Of a DNA stretch of 64,000 nt, positions 57,035 to 64,000 are shown one piece after another. Source of the stretch: Bacillota bacterium. Its GTDB lineage: Bacteria > Bacillota > Clostridia > Oscillospirales > Oscillospiraceae. The stretch covers positions 249,682 through 313,681 of the forward strand of contig JAUMWD010000001.1 in NCBI GenBank assembly GCA_030529825.1. Direction: 5' to 3'. Numbering within the stretch: the first letter of the stretch is position 1; every line of letters begins with the position of its first letter. The notes under the pieces are model-generated. The model worked only from the letters and a program-made list of their open reading frames with translations, was not told where the DNA came from and searched no databases. Made by a program: the position numbers and the translations under genes.

Positions 57035-59359
57035 ATGAGCATCACAATAAAGAATAAGGTTTTCCACCTGCGAACGGAAAACACGAGCTATATTTTCAGA
57101 GTTACGAAATTCGGCCATCTTGAGCAGCTGCATTACGGTGCGGCGCTTCCCGAGGATGACTACGAAGCTCTTGCGGTGAAGCACGATATTCAGCTGGGCA
57201 GCAGCGTCATGTACAGTGCAACCGATGACAACTACTGTCTCGACAGTCTCTGCCTTGAGTGGTCGGGGCTCGGAAAAGGAGATTTCCGTCAGACACCCAT
57301 AGAGATGAAAATGGCTGACGGCAGCTTTGCCGCGGATTTTGTGTACGAAAAGCATGAGATGTTTGAGGGCTGCGTACCCATGGAAAGCCTGCCCACGGCA
57401 TATGATGAGGATGACAGCTGCGAAACAATTGCGGTCACCCTGCGCAGCGGAGAGGTACGCCTTGTGCTTTACTACACCGTATTCCCGCAGACGGATGTTA
57501 TAAGCCGCCGCGCGGTTATTGAAAACTGCGGCGGGGAGATTTCTCTGCGCCGCTTTATGAGCTTTTCTATAGACCTTCCCGACAAGGGCTTTTCCCTGCA
57601 CACTCTTGACGGCGGCTGGATTAAGGAAACCCATCACCATGTGCGCCCCGTGGAATACGGCATCACGGTGAATTCCTCTACCACGGGCGCAAGCTCAAAC
57701 CGCCACAATCCCGGCTTTTTCCTCTCTGCATTCAATGCCAACGAGGACTTCGGCGAGTGCTACGGCTTTAACCTTGTTTACAGCGGAAATCACTTCGGAT
57801 TGGTGGAAAAGTCAAACCATGACCTTGTGCGCGTGCAGCTTGGTATTAACCCCATGAGCTTTGAGTGGAATCTCAAAAAGGGTGAGCGCTTTGAAGCTCC
57901 CGAGGCGGTTATGACATGGTCGGACAGGGGACTTAACGGCATGAGTGGGAATTTCCACCGCTTCGTAAATCACCACATTGTTCGCGGCGAATGGAAGCTG
58001 AAGGAGCGCCCCGTGCTTATTAACAACTGGGAGGGCTGCTTCTTTAAATTTGATGAGGACAAGCTCCTTTCTTTAGCGAAAAATGCGAAAAGCGCGGGAA
58101 TTGAGCTGTTTGTCCTTGATGACGGCTGGTTTGGCGACAGAAACAGCGACACCGCAGGTCTGGGCGACTATGACGTGAACATGAAAAAGCTTCCTAACGG
58201 TCTCGGCGGTCTTGCGGAGAAGATTGAAAAAATGGGCATGAAGTTCGGGCTTTGGTTTGAGCCCGAAAGCGTTAACCCGGATTCAAAGCTCTACCGCGCT
58301 CACCCCGACTGGGCCATTAAGCCTCCTGCGGGCGATGGCTGCCTCGGCAGAAATCAGCTTCTTCTTGACCTGACGAGGGAAGAGGTCCGCGATTATATCG
58401 TTGAGAATGTGGGCGGCATTCTGGACAGCGCAAAAATAAGCTATGTGAAGTGGGATATGAACCGCCATATGTCCGATGCCTATTCGGCACAGCTTGCAAA
58501 TCAGGGGGAATTTTACCACCGCTACATTATGGGGCTTTACGAGGTGCTGGGAAGAATATTCACACCCCGCCCCCATATACTTTTTGAAAGCTGCTCCTCC
58601 GGCGGCAACCGCTTTGATTTGGGCATGCTTTGCTACTCACCCCAGGTGTGGTCCTCCGATGACACGGATCCCATTGAAAGACTCAAAATTCAAAGCGGGC
58701 TCAGCTATCTGTATCCCCAGTCAACCATGGGCGCCCATGTATCCGCCGCACCGCATCAGCAGACGCTGCGCGACACGCCGCTTTCAACCCGCTTCAATGT
58801 TGCGGCCTTCGGCGTTTTAGGCTATGAGCTGGAGCTTAAGTACCTCAACCGTGTGGAGCTGCAGGAGGTCAGAGAGCAGGTGGAGTTTTACAAAAAGCAC
58901 CGCCGCACACTTCAATACGGAAGATTTTTCCGCTTTGACGAGCGCAAGGACAACAAGGTACACTGGCAGGTATCGGCGCCTGACGGCAGTGAGCATATTG
59001 CGGGCCATTTCCAGACACTCTGCACAGCCTCCGAGGGCTATGACGAGCTGCCCCTTAAGAATTTAGAGGCAGGCAAAAAATATCGCCTTAAGGGAAAGAA
59101 GCAGCGTCTTTTCATAAAGCGTCTGGGCGGTCTTGTGAAGCATGTCATGCCCATTGAGCTTGATCCCAACGGCTTGCTTTTGAGAACAGGGAATAAGCTC
59201 TTCTCCATGAGTGACGGCGCAGAAAATTATGTAAACTACGGCGCAACCCTCATGGCCGGCGTGAAGCTGAATAATCAGTTCATGGGTACAGGATATAACG
59301 AAAAGCTGCATATGCTTGGAGACTACGGCTCCGTGCTGTACACAATTGAAAAGCTGTAA
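57035..59359 (+). CDS. Alpha-galactosidase, glycoside hydrolase family 36
   Basis: A 774-residue retaining alpha-galactosidase for raffinose-type sugars and galactosyl groups. An N-terminal beta-sandwich (about 1-310) precedes the TIM barrel with LDDGWFG near 365 and the nucleophile Asp474 in KWDMNR. The acid/base aspartate is in SSDDTDPIERL (542-543). A C-terminal beta domain follows. The spacing of nucleophile and acid/base (about 69) matches other GH36 enzymes (about 70). No signal peptide, so probably cytoplasmic. GAGGTGA precedes the ATG. There is no adjacent sugar transporter, so the oligosaccharide is imported by an unlinked system. Confidence 0.95.
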   Translation: MSITIKNKVFHLRTENTSYIFRVTKFGHLEQLHYGAALPEDDYEALAVKHDIQLGSSVMYSATDDNYCLDSLCLEWSGLGKGDFRQTPIEMKMADGSFAADFVYEKHEMFEGCVPMESLPTAYDEDDSCETIAVTLRSGEVRLVLYYTVFPQTDVISRRAVIENCGGEISLRRFMSFSIDLPDKGFSLHTLDGGWIKETHHHVRPVEYGITVNSSTTGASSNRHNPGFFLSAFNANEDFGECYGFNLVYSGNHFGLVEKSNHDLVRVQLGINPMSFEWNLKKGERFEAPEAVMTWSDRGLNGMSGNFHRFVNHHIVRGEWKLKERPVLINNWEGCFFKFDEDKLLSLAKNAKSAGIELFVLDDGWFGDRNSDTAGLGDYDVNMKKLPNGLGGLAEKIEKMGMKFGLWFEPESVNPDSKLYRAHPDWAIKPPAGDGCLGRNQLLLDLTREEVRDYIVENVGGILDSAKISYVKWDMNRHMSDAYSAQLANQGEFYHRYIMGLYEVLGRIFTPRPHILFESCSSGGNRFDLGMLCYSPQVWSSDDTDPIERLKIQSGLSYLYPQSTMGAHVSAAPHQQTLRDTPLSTRFNVAAFGVLGYELELKYLNRVELQEVREQVEFYKKHRRTLQYGRFFRFDERKDNKVHWQVSAPDGSEHIAGHFQTLCTASEGYDELPLKNLEAGKKYRLKGKKQRLFIKRLGGLVKHVMPIELDPNGLLLRTGNKLFSMSDGAENYVNYGATLMAGVKLNNQFMGTGYNEKLHMLGDYGSVLYTIEKL

Positions 59360-59360
59360 C

Positions 59361-59394
59361 AAAAAATCCCGTTTCTCTGAAACGGGATTTTTTC
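59361..59394 (+). terminator. Terminator after the alpha-galactosidase gene
   Basis: AATCCCGTTT pairs with AAACGGGATT across a short CTCTG-type loop, with A6 before and TTTTTT after. Confidence 0.9.
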
Positions 59395-59397
59395 GCC

Positions 59398-59426
59398 TTG
59401 AAGCCGAGGTGTAATCGTGGTATTCT
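59398..59426 (+). promoter_or_regulatory. Promoter of the AlaX-like gene
   Basis: TTGAAG (59398-59403) and TATTCT (59421-59426) have a 17-base spacer, directly after the terminator. The start is about 25 bases before the ATG. Confidence 0.6.
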
Positions 59427-59457
59427 AATAGCACATATAAATTTCAGGAGAAAAACA

Positions 59458-60624
59458 ATGACGGAGAAGCTATATTACACAGACAGCCACATGAAGAGTT
59501 TCACCGCAAGGGTGCTTTCCTGCCGTGAGGCTGAAGGAAAAATTGAGGTTGTTTTGGACCGTACGGCCTTCTTTCCCGAGGGTGGAGGTCAGAGCGCGGA
59601 CACGGGTAAAATCGGAGAAGCACAGGTTTTAGATGCCCGTGAAAGGAATGGGGAAGTAGTACATTATGTAAACTCGCCATTGAACGAGGGTGAGGAATAC
59701 GAGTGTGAAATAGACTGGATGCAGCGCTTCAGAAGAATGCAGAATCACTCCGGTGAGCATATTGTATCGGGCCTCGTGCATAGTAAATACGGATTTGATA
59801 ATGTTGGCTTCCACATGGGAAAAGATATGGTTACCATCGATTTTGACGGTGATATTTCCCGGGAGCAGCTTCGCGAAATTGAGCGCGAGGCAAACCTTGC
59901 CGTGGCGGAGAATCTGAAGATAAAAACAAGCTTTCCCGATGAAGAGAAGCTGAAAAGGCTGGAGTATCGCAGCAAGCTGGAGCTGACGGAGAATGTGCGC
60001 ATTGTGGAAATTGAGGGTATTGATATGTGTGCCTGCTGCGCTCCCCATGTTAGCTCCACCGCAGAGGTGGGAATCATAAAATTACTTGCCTCAGAAAGAC
60101 GCAGGAGAGGCGGTGAGGGTGTCAGAATATCCCTGCTTTGCGGACTTGACGCATGGGAATATCTCTGCAAAATTCAGGACAATAACTCCGCGGTTTCCGC
60201 AATGCTTTCCGTGCCGCGTGAGGAAACGGACAAGGGCGTTGAACGCCTGCTGAAGGATAACGAAAAGCTCCGCGCAAGAGCAGCCGAGCTGGGCAGGGAA
60301 GCGGCAAAACTCCGCACCGCTGCAATCGAAGAAACCGAGGGCAATATCTGCATATTTGACAGCGTGCTTGAGGAGCCTGCTTTGCGTGAGATAGTCAACA
60401 CCGCTATGGAGAAATGCGGCGGAATTGCGGCGGTTTTCTCCGGCAGTGACGAGACAGGCTACCGCTACATCATGGGAAGCAGAAGCGTTGACCTCCGGGC
60501 CAACGGGAAAACGATTAATGCCGCCATTAGCGGCCGGGGAGGCGGCAAGCCCGAGATGATTCAGGGCAGCTGCACCGCAAAAGCTGAAATAATTCAAGAA
60601 TTTTTAAGTAATTTCAAAATTTAG
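59458..60624 (+). CDS. AlaX-type alanyl-tRNA editing protein (trans-editing hydrolase) with DHHA1 domain
   Basis: A 388-residue AlaX-L-like protein that clears mischarged Ser- or Gly-tRNA(Ala). The editing domain has a zinc site of His97 and His101 (HSGEHI), plus Cys193-x3-His197 in a CACCAPH segment where most members have CGGTH. An N-terminal beta-barrel resembles the AlaRS-linked domain (FFPEGGGQSADTG at about 38-50, conserved). A coiled coil (about 250-310) leads to a DHHA1 domain ending in GRGGGKPEMIQG. GGAG precedes the ATG at 59458. It is a single-gene unit. Confidence 0.92.
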   Translation: MTEKLYYTDSHMKSFTARVLSCREAEGKIEVVLDRTAFFPEGGGQSADTGKIGEAQVLDARERNGEVVHYVNSPLNEGEEYECEIDWMQRFRRMQNHSGEHIVSGLVHSKYGFDNVGFHMGKDMVTIDFDGDISREQLREIEREANLAVAENLKIKTSFPDEEKLKRLEYRSKLELTENVRIVEIEGIDMCACCAPHVSSTAEVGIIKLLASERRRRGGEGVRISLLCGLDAWEYLCKIQDNNSAVSAMLSVPREETDKGVERLLKDNEKLRARAAELGREAAKLRTAAIEETEGNICIFDSVLEEPALREIVNTAMEKCGGIAAVFSGSDETGYRYIMGSRSVDLRANGKTINAAISGRGGGKPEMIQGSCTAKAEIIQEFLSNFKI

Positions 60625-60698
60625 ACATTTGACCGAAAATAGTCTAATTCAAAGCATAGAAAATGGGGAAAAATGCAACAATTGCAACCAAAACACAA

Positions 60699-60727
60699 TT
60701 GACAATTCTATGACACTTTGGTAAAAT
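60699..60727 (+). promoter_or_regulatory. Promoter of the 2-hydroxyacyl-CoA dehydratase operon
   Basis: TTGACA (60699-60704) and TAAAAT (60722-60727) have a 17-base spacer. The leader of about 70 bases contains a small hairpin, AGGGC/GCCCT (60742-60758), and no long ORF. Confidence 0.8.
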
Positions 60728-60802
60728 AGTTCCGGATAATAAGGGCGTTCCATGCCCTGATTTAAAAAGCCAAAAAAATTTTTTATTATGGGGGGTTTTC
60801 TG

Positions 60803-62014
60803 TTGAAAGACCTAAAGCATCTGATCTACTTTGAGAATCTGCTTCAGGAAGCAAACAACGAACTCGTTAAGAAGGGTAAGGAAGATGGCAAATTCGCTAT
60901 CGGTTATACCTGCTACTTCATGCCTGAAGTTCTTCTCGACCTGCCCGGCTGCTTCTCCGTTCGTCTGAGAGCACCCGGCTGCACTTCTCCCGACATCGCA
61001 ACCTACTACATGTCCGGTCGTGTATGTCACTATGGCCGCAGCCTTTTCGAGCGCGCACTCGAAGGCGGCTACAACTTCCTCGATGCACAGATGGCAACCG
61101 AGACCTGCACCGTCACCTGCCGCTTCCAGGAGCACATCAAGCAGAAGAAGCTCGACAGCGTTTCCGATATGGACGTTATCAAGAACGACAAGTTCTTCTG
61201 TGAATTCTCCGACATTCCTTTCAAGAAGGATGCAAACGCAGTTGACCACTACACCAAGCAGCTTCAGGCTCATGTTCTGAATCCTCTCAAGGAGAACCTG
61301 GGCATCGATACCTCCGATGCAGCTCTCCTTCAGGCTATCAAAGAGCACAATGAAATCTGCGAAATCATCAACGAGATCGGCGATTACCGCAAGGCAGAGA
61401 ATCCTGTCATCACCGGTTATGAGTTCCACGTCATCCAGCTCGTCTCTCTGGTATGCCCCAAGTACCTCATCATTGACAAGCTGAAAGAGACCGCAAAGGA
61501 ACTGAAGACCCGCAAGGCCGACAAGAAGTGGCCCTTCCGCTGCAAGGTCGTCCTGGCCGGCTCCGAGAACGACGACCCCGAATTCACCAAGCTCATCGAG
61601 AGCTGCGGTGCAGAGGTCGTTTGCGACCGTTACTGCTACGGCGCAGTAGAATCCCGCCAGCCCATCGAAGTTAAGGAAGGCGAGACTCCTCTCCAGGCTA
61701 TCGCCCGTCATTACCTCGACACCTCCAACTGCCCCCGCTTCATGCCTCAGCATGATATGCGTGAGCGCAAGCAGCGCATCGCAGACCTGGCAAAGGAATA
61801 CAACGCTGACGGCGTTATCGTTGTTTCCAACAAGTTCTGTGAGTACTGGTCCTACGAGCGTGTCATCGACACCATCGTTCTGCAGCGTGACTTTGGCCTT
61901 CCCGTATGCTCCATCGAGAAGGAATACATAAACGGTGCTTCCGGCCAGCTCCGCACCCGCTTCCAGGCATTCGTTGAGAGTGTTGAGATCAAGAAGATCC
62001 AGGAGGGTAAGTAA
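60803..62014 (+). CDS. 2-hydroxyacyl-CoA dehydratase subunit (first gene, HgdB/FldB-like family)
   Basis: A 403-residue protein of the 2-hydroxyacyl-CoA dehydratase D-component family (hydroxyglutaryl, lactyl, phenyllactyl, hydroxyisocaproyl types). It binds a [4Fe-4S] cluster through cysteines such as those in GYTCYFMPE, RAPGC and ETCTVTC, and acts after one-electron activation by an ATP-driven activase. The start is set as TTG at 60803 because GGGGGG (60790-60795) is 7-8 bases upstream. An ATG at 60788 overlaps that G run and has no ribosome site. Strong codon bias suggests high expression. The substrate is not predictable. Confidence 0.88.
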   Translation: MKDLKHLIYFENLLQEANNELVKKGKEDGKFAIGYTCYFMPEVLLDLPGCFSVRLRAPGCTSPDIATYYMSGRVCHYGRSLFERALEGGYNFLDAQMATETCTVTCRFQEHIKQKKLDSVSDMDVIKNDKFFCEFSDIPFKKDANAVDHYTKQLQAHVLNPLKENLGIDTSDAALLQAIKEHNEICEIINEIGDYRKAENPVITGYEFHVIQLVSLVCPKYLIIDKLKETAKELKTRKADKKWPFRCKVVLAGSENDDPEFTKLIESCGAEVVCDRYCYGAVESRQPIEVKEGETPLQAIARHYLDTSNCPRFMPQHDMRERKQRIADLAKEYNADGVIVVSNKFCEYWSYERVIDTIVLQRDFGLPVCSIEKEYINGASGQLRTRFQAFVESVEIKKIQEGK

Positions 62015-62016
62015 TT

Positions 62017-63627
62017 ATGGATATCAAGAAATTAGCAAAAGACTTCTGGTATGGCAAGCCCCATACTGCTGAAGAAGGCGGCCGCCGCCTGGGCGATATT
62101 CAGATGCCCAAGACCGGTCTGTACTACCACCGTGAGTGGCGTGGTGTGAAGGATACCTTCTACTACTTCCACAATATTTGGATGTACAACTATGTCCACA
62201 TGGTTATGGATATTGTCAAGTTCGGCAATCCCATCAACTTCCTGAAGGGCACTTGGAGATACCGCTGGATGGGTCAGTCCTACCTGCCCGTTATCCACTG
62301 GTTCGACCGTGGCCTCGCAGGCCTGCGCGGTGAAGCTCTTCGCGCATCCGCATTGCACTACCGTGCAATGGTAAGCGCAGCTCTTACCCAGATCACTCGT
62401 ATGTTCGACGCAGACGTTCGTCTCAACGGCGGCAAGAAGAACGACACTTACATGCACACCATCGCAATGAAGGAAACCACCTGGGGCGGCATGGTATATC
62501 CCTGGAGCGACAAGTTCCAGTATGTCCCCGTTGAGATGATTCCTTACTTCGTAACCTGCCATGTAAACAGCCACACTGTTCACAACTACATCGACGCTGT
62601 TCAGTCCATCGGCCTGCCCGCTGACCCCTGCCCCATGTGCCAGGCAGAATCCGGCCTGTTCGTTCTCAACGACTTCCCCGAGTGCTCCCCCATGTTCATC
62701 ACCTGCAACGAAGCATGTGACGGCTCCGTCGGCACTGCAGTTCTGCAGGACTGGTTCTTTGATAAGCCCCTGTATGCTCTGACCATGCCCATGCTGTTCG
62801 ACGATCCCCTGGTAAAAGAGAACTGCATGAAGGACATCGAAGGCTGCTGGAAGTTCATCGAAGAGCAGACCGGCGTTCCCTTCAACTGGGATCTTCTCGT
62901 TGAGTGCATCGAGCGCCAGAACAAGATTCAGGAGTTCGAGTGGGAGAAGTGGGAAGTAGCAGCAAGCCCCAAGGGCAACTACCCCATCAACGGCGTTGCA
63001 CAGGCTCTGTACCGCATCTTCTCCAGCCAGTACGGCGATCTGCCCATCTGGCACGAGACCGACAAGAAGGTTCGTCCCATCCTCGAGAAGTGCGTTGCTA
63101 AGGACATCAAGACCTTCCCCCAGACCACTCACCGCGTTCTGGCATGGTCCTGCGCACCTCTGTACTACTCCAACTGGTGCACTTGGGCATACAACTGCTG
63201 GGGCCTCAATGTTGTCATCAACATGGACTCCCTCATGTTCAATATGACCATCCGTACCGACTCCTACGAGCACTGCCTTGAAGACATTGCTGTTTACCAT
63301 ATGTGGGCTCCCATGCGCCGCATGGCAGTCGGTGGTATGCACCACATCTTCGAGTGCTGGGAGTACATGGAGAAGTTCAACTGCGACATGGTAGCAATGT
63401 ACGACCAGCTCGCATGCAAGGGCATGCAGGGCGTACACGGCATGTTCGAAGACGAGTTCCGCAAGAGAGACATCAAGGCATTCTGGATGCCTCATGCACT
63501 TCCCGATAGCCGTATCGTTTCCCGTGCCGAGATTCGTCGTCTCATCAACGACTACATGACCACCGTTATGCACGAAGAACCCCTCGATCCTTCTCTCCTT
63601 GAGATCGACGACGACATGACCTGGTAA
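62017..63627 (+). CDS. 2-hydroxyacyl-CoA dehydratase subunit (second gene)
   Basis: A 536-residue partner subunit of the same family, larger than the usual 380-430-residue subunits. Cysteine-rich segments include DPCPMCQAE, FITCNEACDG and WSCAPLYYSNWCTWAYNC, which should ligate the second iron-sulfur cluster or line the active site. It begins 2 bases after the first subunit's stop with an AGGAGG ribosome site, so it is coupled. The long opposite-strand frame in this region is a shadow of the codon bias. Whether the complex dehydrates lactyl-CoA, 2-hydroxyglutaryl-CoA or another substrate is open. Confidence 0.86.
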   Translation: MDIKKLAKDFWYGKPHTAEEGGRRLGDIQMPKTGLYYHREWRGVKDTFYYFHNIWMYNYVHMVMDIVKFGNPINFLKGTWRYRWMGQSYLPVIHWFDRGLAGLRGEALRASALHYRAMVSAALTQITRMFDADVRLNGGKKNDTYMHTIAMKETTWGGMVYPWSDKFQYVPVEMIPYFVTCHVNSHTVHNYIDAVQSIGLPADPCPMCQAESGLFVLNDFPECSPMFITCNEACDGSVGTAVLQDWFFDKPLYALTMPMLFDDPLVKENCMKDIEGCWKFIEEQTGVPFNWDLLVECIERQNKIQEFEWEKWEVAASPKGNYPINGVAQALYRIFSSQYGDLPIWHETDKKVRPILEKCVAKDIKTFPQTTHRVLAWSCAPLYYSNWCTWAYNCWGLNVVINMDSLMFNMTIRTDSYEHCLEDIAVYHMWAPMRRMAVGGMHHIFECWEYMEKFNCDMVAMYDQLACKGMQGVHGMFEDEFRKRDIKAFWMPHALPDSRIVSRAEIRRLINDYMTTVMHEEPLDPSLLEIDDDMTW

Positions 63628-63642
63628 TAGGAGGAATATATA

Positions 63643-63843
63643 ATGAAGTGTCTTAAAAAAGTAGTTGGCATTGGCGCTGTTGCTTATGCTGCACTGTTCG
63701 CAGTATTCTTCTTTGACCTCGACGGTAAGCTTCTGTTCAATGTTGTAGAGCCCTTCCTCGTAAAGCACTATGACGAGATGGAGCGTCCCGACGTTCTGAA
63801 GACCGCATACGACATGAACAAGTACCCCAAGTACGACGCATAA
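63643..63843 (+). CDS. Small single-pass membrane protein in the dehydratase operon
   Basis: 66 residues, family not recognised. One hydrophobic helix (about 6-25, VVGIGAVAYAALFAVFFF) is followed by a charged tail with KLLFNVVEPFLVKHYDEME. The codon bias equals that of the dehydratase genes, and it has a GGAGG ribosome site, 15 bases after the second subunit. These arguments make it a real, highly expressed gene. It may tether the dehydratase or its activase to the membrane (inference). It ends before a strong hairpin. Confidence 0.72.
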   Translation: MKCLKKVVGIGAVAYAALFAVFFFDLDGKLLFNVVEPFLVKHYDEMERPDVLKTAYDMNKYPKYDA

Positions 63844-63862
63844 TTGCTATATCAAGTTAATC

Positions 63863-63894
63863 TTGCCATCCCGTCCTCACGGACGGGGTGGCAA
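63863..63894 (+). terminator. Hairpin after the small membrane protein, without a T tract
   Basis: A 14-bp stem TTGCCATCCCGTCC/GGACGGGGTGGCAA (one G-U pair) with a TCAC loop. It is followed by TCATTAAAAAATG, so it is more likely an mRNA-stabilising or partial-termination element that lowers activase expression relative to the dehydratase. Confidence 0.6.
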
Positions 63895-63945
63895 TCATTA
63901 AAAAATGTTTGTTAATTGATAATCAAAAATATGGAGGCAATACAT

Positions 63946-64000
63946 ATGAAGTATTTTGGCGGCTGCGACGTAGGTTCCACCTACACCAAGGCAGTTATTC
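63946..64000 (+). CDS. 2-hydroxyacyl-CoA dehydratase activase (BadF/BcrA/HgdC-type ATPase), start only
   Basis: Only the first 18 residues are in the window: MKYFGGCDVGSTYTKAVI. The pattern GCDVGSTYTKAV is the phosphate-1 loop of ASKHA-fold activases (HgdC, BadF/BcrA family), which hydrolyse ATP to push an electron into the dehydratase. GGAGG at 63933-63937 precedes the ATG. The gene continues beyond the window. A Rex-like half-palindrome (TTGTTAA...TAATCAA, 63909-63926) lies upstream. Confidence 0.8.
   Translation, partial: MKYFGGCDVGSTYTKAVI

Overview
The window looks like chromosomal DNA of an anaerobic Gram-positive bacterium of the class Clostridia, probably a gut Oscillospirales or Christensenellales relative (inference). 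The grounds are SigA-type promoters with 17-base spacers, strong GGAGG ribosome sites, GTG and TTG starts, the Firmicutes order ylxM-ffh-rpsP-khpA-rimM-trmD, a class III fructose-bisphosphatase, DUF4317 and DUF512 genes, and a radical 2-hydroxyacyl-CoA dehydratase operon. Most of the window is ordinary core chromosome. I see no insertion sequence, CRISPR array, rRNA or prophage.

Layout. 1-9.6 kb (minus): two M16-family peptidases, the second cut by the window edge, and a giant cyclic beta-1,2-glucan synthase-like enzyme. 9.7-15.5 kb (plus): a translation and secretion operon with YlxM, Ffh, S16, KhpA, RimM, a TrmD fused to an acetyltransferase, and RsmA. It is interrupted by 87-bp tandem repeats at about 12.2 kb. 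15.6-20.1 kb: GTP-type PEP carboxykinase and pyruvate phosphate dikinase. 20.2-25.7 kb: a membrane-anchored unknown, TspO, HtrA with a two-component system, and a TPR protein. 25.8-29.3 kb: tRNA-Ser(GGA), tRNA-Ala(GGC) and an AT-richer FHA-FHA-ABC transporter gene between two 86-bp direct repeats made of a tRNA-Ala 3' end plus its terminator. 29.3-36.5 kb: DUF4317, SfsA, a divergent PlsY-like protein, Der, DUF512 radical SAM, L32, DUF177 and an HpcH/HpaI aldolase. 36.6-38.5 kb: Fbp. 38.5-43.5 kb (minus): surface polysaccharide genes (flippase, LicD, glycosyltransferase, O-antigen-ligase-like). 43.7-50.3 kb (plus): a five-gene operon of GlpA-like and NAD/FAD oxidoreductases, DUF1667, an FGGY kinase and an alkylglycerone-phosphate-synthase-like flavoprotein. 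50.5-57 kb: MgtE, an AEC transporter, SPFH plus ribbon-helix-helix proteins, a DUF2292-like peptide with an ECF S component, and an ABC-F ATPase. 57-60.6 kb: GH36 alpha-galactosidase and an AlaX-type editing protein. 60.7-64 kb: the 2-hydroxyacyl-CoA dehydratase operon with a small membrane protein and the start of its activase.

How the genes fit together. PckG, PpdK and Fbp handle the PEP/pyruvate/hexose node of an anaerobe. The 43.7-50.3 kb operon probably oxidises a polyol phosphate or feeds an ether-lipid-like reaction. The dehydratase operon indicates fermentation of a 2-hydroxy acid or amino acid. The observations most worth following are the FHA-ABC island with its tRNA-derived flanks, the GlpA/AGPS-like operon, the TrmD-GNAT fusion, the 87-bp repeats inside a ribosomal operon, and the small membrane protein in the dehydratase operon.
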